Shown here: in pieces, positions 22,941-31,286 of the stretch
How the letters are laid out: every line of letters begins with the position of its first letter
How positions within the stretch are numbered: the stretch's first letter is position 1
From: Bacteroidota bacterium
Lineage (GTDB): Bacteria > Bacteroidota > Bacteroidia > Flavobacteriales > Flavobacteriaceae
Assembly (NCBI GenBank): GCA_023457535.1
Contig: JAEWLN010000011.1
Coordinates: 1 to 36,848, forward strand
Length of the DNA stretch: 36,848 bases
Direction: 5' to 3'
Made by a program: the position numbers and the translations under genes
Notes under the pieces: generated by a model
Database searches by the model: none
What the model saw: only the letters and a program-made list of their open reading frames with translations
What the model was told of the DNA's origin: nothing

Positions 22941-23429
22941 ATGGATACCAACATCATTTCGCCTACGGCAATTATCGGAAAAAACGTACAGATAGGGCAT
23001 TTTTGCATCATCGAAGACGATGTAGTGATTGGCGACAATACGATTGTAAAAAGTTATGTCGAACTGCGCAAAGGAACTGTTGTGGGCGAGAATTGCTACA
23101 TCGACTCCAAGGTGTCCTCGTCCGGGAATTGCGTGATCGGCAACAATGTCACGATCCGTTATGACAGCATTATTGCGCGCGGCGTCCGCATCGGGAACAA
23201 CACGTACATCAGTCCAAAAACCATGACCAACAACGTCAATACGGAGATGAATCAAATCGGCGGCGCGCACATTGGCGAAAATGTGTTCATCGGAACCAAT
23301 TGCGTGTTGCAGCACGGCATCCGCATCGGGGACAATAGTGTTTTGGGATCGATGTCGTTTATCAACAAAGATGTTCCGGACAATGAAGTGTGGTTTGGGA
23401 ATCCTGCCGTTTTCTACAAAAAAATCTGA
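22941..23429 (+). CDS. Hexapeptide-repeat acyltransferase (sugar N-acyltransferase, FdtC/WbbJ-like)
   Basis: The 162-residue left-handed beta-helix protein is built from hexapeptide repeats with [LIV]G-x4 periodicity (AIIGKNVQIGHFCIIEDDVV, VIGNNVTI, HIGENVFIGTNCVL). NVNTEMNQIGGAHIGENVF and the ending DVPDNEVWFGNPAVFYKKI are typical of nucleotide-sugar N-acetyltransferases. With FdtA and FdtB nearby, acetylation of a 3-amino-3,6-dideoxyhexose (for example dTDP-Fuc3N) is the likely role. Divergent from fdtA, it ends exactly where the convergent acyltransferase gene ends (TGA immediately followed by TTA). Upstream in-frame sequence is antisense to fdtA and was rejected. Confidence 0.85.
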   Translation: MDTNIISPTAIIGKNVQIGHFCIIEDDVVIGDNTIVKSYVELRKGTVVGENCYIDSKVSSSGNCVIGNNVTIRYDSIIARGVRIGNNTYISPKTMTNNVNTEMNQIGGAHIGENVFIGTNCVLQHGIRIGDNSVLGSMSFINKDVPDNEVWFGNPAVFYKKI

Positions 23430-24179
23430 TTACCACTTCAGCACCTTGTACTGCATCAACAATGGCTTTTCGTACTCCCAATCGCGCGCGTAATCGTGTT
23501 TCAGCAGTTTTGCAGGGATGCCGCCGATCAGGATATTCCGGCCCAATGAAGTGTAATCTTTGGTACAAAGCGTGTTGGACGCAATGACGCAAAAATCGGG
23601 CGTTTGCGTAAATGGCATGATCGAAACGCGATTGGAAACGGCGTTGTGCGAGCCGATAATGATGGGGCCCGACATGGGATAACGCTGGCCGGTTTGCGTG
23701 TTTTTCATCGGATGTGCATTGGTGTCGATAACCTGCGATTCGTAGCCAATACCGGACCAATCCCCGATTTTTATCTGCTGCGAACAAATCAATTTTACAT
23801 CCGACCCCAACGCGGACATGTAGCCGAATTCACACACCGCTCCCGGCCCGACGTGAAAAAAAACGTCTTTGGCCATGTGTACCGGGCCGTTGAGAATCAG
23901 CTTGCCCTCGAGTGAAAATTCGGCCGTGCCTTTGCTGCGCTTTTGTTTTTCGAACTTTTGCCCGAATCCCATCAGCCCGCGCGAAACGGGACCATTGATG
24001 ACGATTTTTCCGGTAAGCTGGTGAAATTTCACACGTCCGAAAAACACTACAGGCAATACCACGGCGGTCGAAAACGGGAACATCCGAAAATTGAAATAAA
24101 GCGTTTTGGGCCAATTGACCGATGCGTACAATGCTGTTTTGTACCGCGTCCTGCGGTAAATCTTTCTTAACGCTTCCAT
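23430..24179 (-). CDS. Second hexapeptide acyltransferase (O-acetyltransferase-like)
   Basis: The 249-residue protein has an extended N-terminus (KIYRRTRYKTALYASVNWPK) and a left-handed beta-helix core. Core features are VHMAKDVFFHVGPGAVCEFG, IKIGDWSGIGYESQVIDTNA with HPM (catalytic His region), and SGPIIIGSHNAVSNRVSIMP; it ends GRNILIGGIPAKLLKHD. This resembles polysaccharide O-acetyltransferases (WcaF/VioB type). Its start overlaps the end of the flippase gene by 13 bp, making it the last gene of a four-gene operon femAB-fdtB-wzx-acyltransferase. The acyl acceptor is unknown. Confidence 0.85.
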   Translation of the reverse strand: MEALRKIYRRTRYKTALYASVNWPKTLYFNFRMFPFSTAVVLPVVFFGRVKFHQLTGKIVINGPVSRGLMGFGQKFEKQKRSKGTAEFSLEGKLILNGPVHMAKDVFFHVGPGAVCEFGYMSALGSDVKLICSQQIKIGDWSGIGYESQVIDTNAHPMKNTQTGQRYPMSGPIIIGSHNAVSNRVSIMPFTQTPDFCVIASNTLCTKDYTSLGRNILIGGIPAKLLKHDYARDWEYEKPLLMQYKVLKW

Positions 24180-25639
24180 TTGGTTTTCAAGTTTTTGATT
24201 GTGTCGGTCAAACGGATTTTTTTATTGATTTGGTACGAGCTGAACATCAGCGACAGTAAAGCCGTGAGCGCCATAAGCCCCGCCTTCAGATACGGGTTCG
24301 CAATATAAGTAAATAAAAAGCCACCGGCGCACAACAATACGCACACCAAGTAAATTTTGAGGAATTCACGGTCAAAGAACACGCTGTAACGCGCGCGCGC
24401 GATCACGCTGAGTACGGCAAGGTGCACAAAATAATTGAACAACATTGTCATGCCCAGCCCTTCCAATCCGTAGTAATGATATCCGGCAATGTTAAGGGCT
24501 AAAAATGCGGAATTGAACACTATGGAAGTTGTCATGAACAGCCGCGAATCATTCCTGGCGATAAGGACATATCCAATGGCCCAAGACACGGCTTTGAAAA
24601 GCATCCCAAGCACGCCCCAACGCAACAATCCGACAACAGGCAAAAAGGAATCCGAGTAGAGCGCGCTTACGACCAAAGGGGCGCAGGCCAGGAAAATTAC
24701 AATCACAGGCGTCAGGATCAACACCGAGACGAAAGCCTGCTGGCCCACTGCGGACCGGAGTTGCACCGGATCATGGCAAATGGCCGATAGCCGCGGAAAA
24801 TAATCCGTCGCCATCGCGTTAAAGACCATCCCGACGTATGAATTCAGGATTGCGAAACCGGCGGCAAAAAGCCCAACCTGTGCCAAACCGCCTGTATGGC
24901 TGATGTAAACCTGCAACACATACGCCGTAAGCGTGGTCAGGACCGATATAAAGCTTAGCGACAATCCCAGCTTTACCATCGGTTTGGCATGTACGAAGGT
25001 CTGGGACCAGGTGAGATCAAGTCGCCGCACGCGCACTCGCGAAGCATAAAATGCATTGCATCCGTATGCGATCAAAAGCGACACGAGAATGGCCGGCACA
25101 ATCGCGCGGATCCCAAACCAATAATACATCGGAACCGTAAACAGCAATCCTAGAAAACTACCCCACATATTGGCCCGGGCAAGGCCGCTGATTTTGCGCA
25201 ATCCTTGCAACAAAGCCAACTGCCCGACGGTAAGTTGTTTGAGTAAAACAGCCAGTCCGAGCCATATAAATCCTATGGTGTAGTCTTGATTCCCGAATGT
25301 CACGCGGCTCAGTATCGGTGAACAAACCGCGCAAGCCAATGCACCGGCGCATCCGGTAATCCAAACCATGCGTTGCAGAACGCTCACTTCGCGCACCAGG
25401 TCATCATCCGATGCGGCTGAAATGCGCTTGACCGCACTGGTTTCCAACCCCATACCACTCAGCACGCCCATCAGCGACAATACGCCGTTAAACAGACCGG
25501 CAATGCCAACGCCTGCCGGCCCGACAAGCAGGGCGATGGCTTTGGAACGCAAAATCGAGATCAGGATCCCAAAAACCTGCACGCCGCCAAAAATGGAGGT
25601 GGCTTTCAACACCTGTTTGTATGTGGAACGATCCGACAT
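24167..25639 (-). CDS. O-antigen/polysaccharide flippase (Wzx-like, MOP superfamily)
   Basis: The 490-residue membrane protein has roughly 12-14 helices. It begins KATSIFGGVQVFGILISILR and contains GPAGVGIAGLFNGVLSLMGV near residues 40-60, the common MOP-superfamily N-terminal pattern. The centre includes FAAGFAILNSYVGMVFNAMA with DYFPRLSA, conserved in oligosaccharide flippases of Bacteroidota. It would turn undecaprenyl-linked glycan units across the inner membrane. Its start shares one base with the fdtB stop (TGATG). A Wzx next to sugar-modifying genes suggests O-antigen or similar surface glycan assembly; no polymerase or glycosyltransferase is present in this window. Confidence 0.9.
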   Translation of the reverse strand: MSDRSTYKQVLKATSIFGGVQVFGILISILRSKAIALLVGPAGVGIAGLFNGVLSLMGVLSGMGLETSAVKRISAASDDDLVREVSVLQRMVWITGCAGALACAVCSPILSRVTFGNQDYTIGFIWLGLAVLLKQLTVGQLALLQGLRKISGLARANMWGSFLGLLFTVPMYYWFGIRAIVPAILVSLLIAYGCNAFYASRVRVRRLDLTWSQTFVHAKPMVKLGLSLSFISVLTTLTAYVLQVYISHTGGLAQVGLFAAGFAILNSYVGMVFNAMATDYFPRLSAICHDPVQLRSAVGQQAFVSVLILTPVIVIFLACAPLVVSALYSDSFLPVVGLLRWGVLGMLFKAVSWAIGYVLIARNDSRLFMTTSIVFNSAFLALNIAGYHYYGLEGLGMTMLFNYFVHLAVLSVIARARYSVFFDREFLKIYLVCVLLCAGGFLFTYIANPYLKAGLMALTALLSLMFSSYQINKKIRLTDTIKNLKTKWKR

Positions 25640-26742
25640 CAGCGGTAGGCATTGAGAGCTTCAACAACACAGCTTACGTGTTCATCGCCCAGTACAGGAC
25701 TCATCGGAAGGCTCAGCACCTCGCGGTGGATCTTCTCTGTGACCGGAAAAGAAAAGTCATTCCAGTGGCGCATCGCTTTTTGCTTGTGTGGCGGCACGGG
25801 ATAATGGATCATCGACTGAATGCCGTGTTTCAAAAGGTACTGCTGTAGATCCTGGCGGTCGTCGGTGCGTATCACAAACAGGTGAAAGTTATGGTTTGCC
25901 GATCCGTCGTAATACGGCAGGGTGATGCGCGGGTGCGCGATCCCGGACAAATAGTGCAGTGCGATTTGCTTTCGGCGATCATTTTCCCGATCCAGGTGCG
26001 GCAATTTAATCCCGAGGAATGCGGCCTGTAACTCATCGAGCCTGCTGTTGTACCCGATGTGGTCGTTGTAATATTTGTGCTCCGATCCGTAGTTGCGCAG
26101 CGAGCGTACCATGGCGGCCAGTTCGTCGTCATTGGTGGTTACCGCGCCGGCGTCTCCAAGGGCGCCGAGGTTCTTGCCCGGATAAAAACTAAATCCGGCC
26201 GCATCGGACAAATTCCCGGACCTGGCTCCGTTGGCATCGGCCGTTCCATGGGCCTGCGCCGCATCTTCGATCAGCAGTAAATCGTGTTGCTTTGCAATGC
26301 GCGCCAATTTGTCCATGTCGCACAATTGCCCGTACAAATGGACGGCCATGATCGCACGGGTGCGCGGGGATAAATTGGCGATGACCAGGTCCGGGCTCAG
26401 GTTGTACGTCCTGATATCGGGTTCGACCAGCACCGGCTTGAGGCCCGTTTGGAGAATGGCCAGAATGCTTGCGATATACGTATTGGCAGCTACAATAACC
26501 TCGTCGCCGGGTTGCAGTTTCCCAAGTTCCAGGTAAGACCGCAGGATCAAAACGAGCGCTTCAAGCCCGTTGCCGACGCCAATGGCATGTTTGGTGCCGC
26601 AATAGGCTGCAAAATCAGATTCGAAGCGCGTGACTTCATTGCCGAGAATATACCAGCCCTTATCGGAAACTTCCTTGAACTTGGCTTGAAAATCTTCGTA
26701 ATAAGGGGCGTTTACAGCTTGTAAATCGAGAAAACTGATCAT
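25639..26742 (-). CDS. fdtB: DegT/DnrJ/EryC1 sugar aminotransferase (FdtB-like)
   Basis: The 367-residue PLP-dependent aminotransferase has the full family length. The cofactor lysine lies in FSFYPGKNLGALGDAGA near residues 184-200. Other family motifs are GVGNGLEALVLILR near residue 55, VIVAANTYIASILAI near 83-97, and LLIEDAAQAHGT near 155-166. The opening ISFLDLQAVNAPY is characteristic of FdtB/QdtB-type enzymes that aminate 3-keto-6-deoxyhexoses made by FdtA. The product would be a dTDP-3-amino-3,6-dideoxy sugar. The start overlaps the upstream FemAB-like gene by 4 bp (ATGA). Confidence 0.92.
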   Translation of the reverse strand: MISFLDLQAVNAPYYEDFQAKFKEVSDKGWYILGNEVTRFESDFAAYCGTKHAIGVGNGLEALVLILRSYLELGKLQPGDEVIVAANTYIASILAILQTGLKPVLVEPDIRTYNLSPDLVIANLSPRTRAIMAVHLYGQLCDMDKLARIAKQHDLLLIEDAAQAHGTADANGARSGNLSDAAGFSFYPGKNLGALGDAGAVTTNDDELAAMVRSLRNYGSEHKYYNDHIGYNSRLDELQAAFLGIKLPHLDRENDRRKQIALHYLSGIAHPRITLPYYDGSANHNFHLFVIRTDDRQDLQQYLLKHGIQSMIHYPVPPHKQKAMRHWNDFSFPVTEKIHREVLSLPMSPVLGDEHVSCVVEALNAYR

Positions 26743-27716
26743 ATCAATACATTTTCGAGCAGCATAAAGCCGGCGGTATCTACTTCATAAAAATCCTGGG
26801 TCACGGTGGCCGTTCCAAAGCTCTCCTTCCAGAACACCAATCCCTGGTTGAGCTTCCGGCCATTGGATTCGTTCGATATGCCGAAATCAAAATACGGCAT
26901 TTCGCCAAACTTCTCTGTGATCAGGTGGTGGTACAAAAAATCAAGCGTGCCGAGCTCATTTTTACCCGACTGGCCTGAAATATACTGCGGATGCAAAACG
27001 TTTCGCGTTACAAAAATGGTGGTGCCGCCCACGATCTGGTTGGCCTGGTAAACGTTGAACTGCCGGATATTGTGCGGAAACAACTGATGCAGACGTTCTA
27101 TTTCAGAAAGGCTGTGCACCGGGGCCACGTCGTGCCGGGCACGCATGTTCGGGATCAGGATTTCGTTCCAGAATCGGGTAAAATCAGTCTCTTCGCGAAT
27201 CGTAAGCCCATTTTTGATACCGCGCCGAACGCCCTGCCTGCGCGTTTTGGTGAGTGTATACGGCTTGCGCAAATCCAGCACCGACAGGCAATCACGGCGC
27301 GTCAGCTGCGCGTTGACCAGGAACAAGGCATAGGCCCATTCGTCCGAAAAATAATCGCAATAAATAGGCGGGATCATTTTGACGCTGAGCTTGTCAATGC
27401 CTGACGCGTTCAAAAATCGCAATAAATGATAGGTCATCGCAATGACGCCTGCAACCTTCGTATTTGGCCCGATGACCAACCCGCCATAGGTCAGGCCCTG
27501 ATGCGAATGTAAAACCGCGCCGCTGATATTGGCAGGCAGAACCGCTACCAGCGTTTGCGCGTCGAAAACAAGCAGCGAGTGGTCCTTGAACCGGTCCGAA
27601 TGATATTCCATAAATCCGCGCTCAAATAAAAAAGTGGCATTTTTGGCTCCGCGCACGAAAGTGTCCCAAAGCGTCCGATCTGACGCGCCGTATGTTCTGA
27701 CCGTATAGTTTTTCAC
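26739..27716 (-). CDS. GNAT/FemAB-like acyltransferase
   Basis: The 325-residue protein has the FemAB/GNAT double-domain layout. The first half includes FLFERGFMEYHSDRFKDHSL and LPANISGAVLHSHQGLTYGG. The second half has IVGGTTIFVTRNVLHPQYIS, LGTLDFLYHHLI and the terminal FDFGISNESNGRKLNQGLV followed by KESFG, a pattern common to FemAB-like proteins in polysaccharide clusters. Such proteins are thought to add amino acids or acyl groups to a cell-wall or glycan substrate; the donor is not known. It is the first gene of the operon. Confidence 0.8.
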   Translation of the reverse strand: MKNYTVRTYGASDRTLWDTFVRGAKNATFLFERGFMEYHSDRFKDHSLLVFDAQTLVAVLPANISGAVLHSHQGLTYGGLVIGPNTKVAGVIAMTYHLLRFLNASGIDKLSVKMIPPIYCDYFSDEWAYALFLVNAQLTRRDCLSVLDLRKPYTLTKTRRQGVRRGIKNGLTIREETDFTRFWNEILIPNMRARHDVAPVHSLSEIERLHQLFPHNIRQFNVYQANQIVGGTTIFVTRNVLHPQYISGQSGKNELGTLDFLYHHLITEKFGEMPYFDFGISNESNGRKLNQGLVFWKESFGTATVTQDFYEVDTAGFMLLENVLI

Positions 27717-27745
27717 GTACCTGTTTTAGACCCCCGAAAATTACA

Positions 27746-27776
27746 CAAATATTTCCGAACACGCAGCCTTGTCCAA
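27746..27776 (-). promoter_or_regulatory. Possible promoter of the femAB-fdtB-wzx operon
   Basis: On the minus strand, TTG at 27776-27774 and AATATTTG at 27753-27746 (one mismatch to TAnnTTTG) are 20 bp apart, about 30 bp before the start codon. Confidence 0.35.
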
Positions 27777-27779
27777 AAA

Positions 27780-27812
27780 TTGCCATCGGAAAGGTTTTAA
27801 TGCTTAACTTTA
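27780..27812 (+). promoter_or_regulatory. Possible promoter of the T9SS type B gene
   Basis: TTG at 27780-27782, a 22-bp spacer and TAACTTTA at 27805-27812 (last base differs from consensus) lie 21 bp before the GTG start. Confidence 0.4.
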
Positions 27813-27833
27813 AGCCGCAAAAGTGTTCTTTGA

Positions 27834-29639
27834 GTGAAAACAAAACTACAAAACCTTTTATTTATTGCGTTTTTGCTGGCCCCGATGTGCAGTTGGGCGC
27901 AGCAGGTCACGCTATACGAGCAATTCAACGGCCGGTATGATTTTTTGTTTTTTGGCAATACGCTCAACCCGAATGAGAATGGGGCGGGCTTTCCGTGCCA
28001 GACCTTTACGCAATCTTCGGCCGCTTTGAACCTGGGCCCCGGCGATGTCATTACCAAGGCCTATTTGTATTGGGCCGGATCCGGAACAGGGGATTTCAAC
28101 GTCAGGCTCAACGGCACCGATATTACGCCGGACCGCACATTCTCGCATATTTCGAACACCGCAAGCCTTCCTTATTTCAGCGCCTTTAAAGACGTGACCC
28201 AGCAAGTTGCGGCCACCGGGAACGGCAACTACCTTTTATCGGATCTGGACATATCCGCATTTTTGACCCCGAACGTGAGCTATTGCGGCAATGCGACCAA
28301 TTTTGCGGGCTGGGCCATTGTCGTGGTCTATGAGAATGCCGCGCTGCCGATTAACCAGGTCAACGTTTACGACGGTTTGCAAGGTGTCCCGACCGAGCTG
28401 ACCATTACCCTGGACAACCTCAACGTGATCGATAACCAGGGCGCCAAGATCGGATTTGTGGCCTGGGAAGGCGACCGGCTGATCGCGAACAATGAAACGC
28501 TGCGCATCAACGGCATACTGGTGGGCAACCCGCCGCTGAATCCGCTCAACAATGCGTTCAATGGAACCAACAGTTTTACCAATTCCAATACGCTTTACAA
28601 CATGGACCTGGACGTGTACGACATTCAGGGTTATATCAATGTGGGCGATGTTTCTGCTGAAATCCGGCTCACATCGGGGCAGGACGTGGTCATGATCAAC
28701 ACTGTGGTGACCAAGCTCAACAGCCAGTTGCCCGATGCGACAATTGTTGTGGACCACATTGACTTGCCTTGCGGCACGCGGGATATTGTTGCCGACTATA
28801 CCGTCTACAACGTCAATTCGACCGATGTTTTGCCCGCCCCGGCCAGGATCGGCGTCTATGCCAATGAGGTTTTTCTCGCCGCTACCCAAACTTCGCAGGT
28901 GATTCCGATAGGCGGAAGCGAATCGGGGCAAATTACCGTGACCGTTCCCGATACTGTTCCCGAACCGTTCGAACTGCGCTTTTTTGTCGACGATGATCCA
29001 AACAGCGGTGGCGAAATCCTTGAAATCGAAGAGGACAACAACGATTTTTCTATATCGGTCACCTTTCCTGCCGTCCCGGAATTCAACGCGTTGCCCGAGG
29101 TTTTTACGTGCAATGAAGGACTTGGCGCAGGAACATACGACTTTTCAGGGCACGAAAATCTGGTGCGCACCAACCCGTCGCATGGCGTTTCGTTCCACGT
29201 TTCGATGACCGATGCGCAAAGCGGTTCAAATGCGATCGGCAACATCGGTGAATTTGCTGCAACGGTCTCCCCGACCGAGATTTTTGTGCGCATCGACGGT
29301 CCTGAATGTTATGCCATTACGTCATTTTGGCTGCGTACGCGCAATTGTCCACCGCGCGTTTACAATTATATATCGGCCAACAACGACGGTTACAACGACG
29401 ATTTTTTTATCGACGGGCTGCGCGACATTTTTTTGCATTACAAGCTCTCAGTTTACAACCGCTGGGGACGTTTGGTCTGGACCGGAAACAACAACATACC
29501 CAACTGGACCGGGCACAACAACGAAGGATTCATCCCGCTTGACGGCACTACGCCGGACGGCACTTACTTTTATATATTGGAACTCAACGATCCGGATTAC
29601 CCGTCGCCGCTCAAAGGCTATCTTTATTATAAAAAATGA
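27834..29639 (+). CDS. T9SS type B (gliding-motility-associated C-terminal domain) surface protein
   Basis: The 601-residue secreted protein starts with a signal peptide (KTKLQNLLFIAFLLAPMCSW, cleavage after AQ). The N-terminal 300 residues form a beta-rich jelly-roll-like domain (AYLYWAGSGTGDFNVRLNG, FAGWAIVVVYEN, IGFVAWEGDR). A CARDB-like beta-sandwich follows (about 330-430, VADYTVYNVNSTDVLP ... EIEEDNNDFSISV). The last 85 residues are the CHU_C-type domain: YNYISANNDGYNDDF, LSVYNRWGRLVW, TPDGTYFYILEL and GYLYYKK. It is exported by T9SS and attached to the cell surface; the function is unknown. The start is GTG, since no ATG precedes the signal peptide. Confidence 0.9.
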   Translation: MKTKLQNLLFIAFLLAPMCSWAQQVTLYEQFNGRYDFLFFGNTLNPNENGAGFPCQTFTQSSAALNLGPGDVITKAYLYWAGSGTGDFNVRLNGTDITPDRTFSHISNTASLPYFSAFKDVTQQVAATGNGNYLLSDLDISAFLTPNVSYCGNATNFAGWAIVVVYENAALPINQVNVYDGLQGVPTELTITLDNLNVIDNQGAKIGFVAWEGDRLIANNETLRINGILVGNPPLNPLNNAFNGTNSFTNSNTLYNMDLDVYDIQGYINVGDVSAEIRLTSGQDVVMINTVVTKLNSQLPDATIVVDHIDLPCGTRDIVADYTVYNVNSTDVLPAPARIGVYANEVFLAATQTSQVIPIGGSESGQITVTVPDTVPEPFELRFFVDDDPNSGGEILEIEEDNNDFSISVTFPAVPEFNALPEVFTCNEGLGAGTYDFSGHENLVRTNPSHGVSFHVSMTDAQSGSNAIGNIGEFAATVSPTEIFVRIDGPECYAITSFWLRTRNCPPRVYNYISANNDGYNDDFFIDGLRDIFLHYKLSVYNRWGRLVWTGNNNIPNWTGHNNEGFIPLDGTTPDGTYFYILELNDPDYPSPLKGYLYYKK

Positions 29640-30236
29640 TCAGGCCAGCGGTGCGAGCGACCATTTGTAGCGCACGGCGACCAATCGGATGAAGATGATG
29701 ATCAGCGAGGTAATGATGTATACCGCATCGTCATTGAATTGCAGCTTTTTGAGCGTAAAGAACACCACTCCGCCAAAGATACAGATTGTGGCGTAGATCT
29801 GCCGTCTGAAAATCACCGGAATCTCATTGCACAGAATGTCGCGCAGCACGCCGCCGAAACACGCAGTCATGGTGCCCAGCGCAATACAGACAATCGGGTG
29901 CAAGCCTACGTTGATGCCGCGCTCAAGCCCGATCAGCGTAAAGACGCCAAGCCCGACGGTGTCGAAGAAAAAAAGCGATGTGCGCAACCGGTCGAGTTTT
30001 TTTCTGAATGCGATCGCCGCGACAAATCCGATGCAGATCACGTACACATAGTTTACATCGCGCATCCAGTTTACGGGTGTTTGCCCGATCAGCACATCGC
30101 GCAGCATACCGCCTCCAACGGCCGTGACAAAAGCAATGATGAACACACCGAACGGGTCGAGTTTTTTGTGGATGGCCGTTAGCGCCCCTGACATGGCAAA
30201 CGCCATTGTGCCGATGATGTCCAGAAGGTGGAACAT
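29640..30236 (-). CDS. TRIC-type cation channel family protein (UPF0126)
   Basis: The 198-residue membrane protein consists of two UPF0126/TRIC repeats, each with three helices. The repeat signatures are MSGALTAIHKKLDPFGVFII followed by GGGMLRDVLIG near residues 15-50, and GLGVFTLIGLERG then FGGVLRDILCNEIP near 130-145. Members form trimeric potassium-type channels; some are linked to glycine uptake, so the physiological role here is open. The chosen ATG is six codons into a longer frame starting with TTG. Its stop abuts that of the preceding convergent gene (TGATCA serves both). Confidence 0.88.
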   Translation of the reverse strand: MFHLLDIIGTMAFAMSGALTAIHKKLDPFGVFIIAFVTAVGGGMLRDVLIGQTPVNWMRDVNYVYVICIGFVAAIAFRKKLDRLRTSLFFFDTVGLGVFTLIGLERGINVGLHPIVCIALGTMTACFGGVLRDILCNEIPVIFRRQIYATICIFGGVVFFTLKKLQFNDDAVYIITSLIIIFIRLVAVRYKWSLAPLA

Positions 30237-30474
30237 AAGATTCGTTTGATGCAAAATTAAGGAAAAGTCAGCGGTTTGGCGTCAGTTGGCGGGTGCGGAT
30301 TTGAGAATCCGCGATTTTTTTTTCGGTGACACCATATACCCTCCCCTGCACCAAAGCTACCCATTCCCTTCCAAACCCCACTACAGAAAATCTACCGTTT
30401 TCCCCTACCCAATTTCCCGCTTCACTACACTTTGCCAAATTATCGCTAATATTGTATCCTCGAAATCCATTGCA

Positions 30475-31263
30475 TTGAAACAAATTACCAGTGTCCAGAA
30501 TCCGATTGTCAAATCGCTCGTCCAGCTTCAGGAAAAAAGCAAGGCGCGCAAACAAACCGGCACCTTTTTGATCGAAGGCCGTCGTGAAATTGTGCTCGCG
30601 CTCCAAGGCGGCTATGTGCTCGAACAGCTGCTGTTCTACCCCGGGCTCATTGCCGAAACAGAAGTGGCGCCACTGAATCCGGGCCGTGCGCCGCTTTTGG
30701 AAATCAGCAAAGAAGTGTATGAAAAGCTCGCTTACCGCGATACCACTGAAGGCATCATTGCCGTTGCGCGCAGCAAATCCCTTGCCCTTGCCGATTTAAA
30801 ACTGTCCGAAAAGCCGCTCCTACTCGTGGCAGAGGCGCCTGAAAAACCAGGCAACATCGGTGCGTTGCTGCGTACAGCCGATGCCGCCGGTCTCGATGCA
30901 GTGCTCATTGCCAATCCGCGCGGCGATTTGTACAACCCGAACGTGGTGCGCTCGAGCGTTGGGTGTTTGTTCACCAACCAAATCGCCACGGGAAGCACTG
31001 CGGAAATTATCGGATTTTTGCAAACGCGCGGCATTTCGTTCTACTGCGCCACGTTACAAAATTCCATCATTTACGACACACAGGATTACACCGGCCCGAC
31101 CGCCATCGTCGTAGGTACGGAAGCAACGGGACTTTCGCAGCAATGGCGCGATGAGGCTACGCAAAACGTGATCATCCCAATGCACGGCCAGATCGACTCG
31201 ATGAACGTATCTGTAGCCGCAGCGATCCTTATATTCGAAGCCAAAAGGCAACGCGGATTCTAA
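30475..31263 (+). CDS. SpoU/TrmH family RNA 2'-O-methyltransferase
   Basis: The 262-residue protein methylates ribose 2'-OH in rRNA or tRNA using S-adenosylmethionine. Residues 1-90 are the substrate-binding domain (KQITSVQNPIVKSLVQLQEK, FLIEGRREI). The trefoil-knot domain carries APEKPGNIGALLRTADAAGL, NPNVVRSSVGCLF, VVGTEATGLS and the SAM-binding IPMHGQIDSMNVSVAAAILI. No ATG precedes the family N-terminus in a sensible position. The start is set at TTG, where homologues begin MKQITSVQNP. The frame is open further upstream, but that part is not family sequence. It lies 23 bp before the serine hydrolase gene, with which it may share a transcript. Confidence 0.88.
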   Translation: MKQITSVQNPIVKSLVQLQEKSKARKQTGTFLIEGRREIVLALQGGYVLEQLLFYPGLIAETEVAPLNPGRAPLLEISKEVYEKLAYRDTTEGIIAVARSKSLALADLKLSEKPLLLVAEAPEKPGNIGALLRTADAAGLDAVLIANPRGDLYNPNVVRSSVGCLFTNQIATGSTAEIIGFLQTRGISFYCATLQNSIIYDTQDYTGPTAIVVGTEATGLSQQWRDEATQNVIIPMHGQIDSMNVSVAAAILIFEAKRQRGF

Positions 31264-31286
31264 CCGATTATCCTAAAACAACCAAT

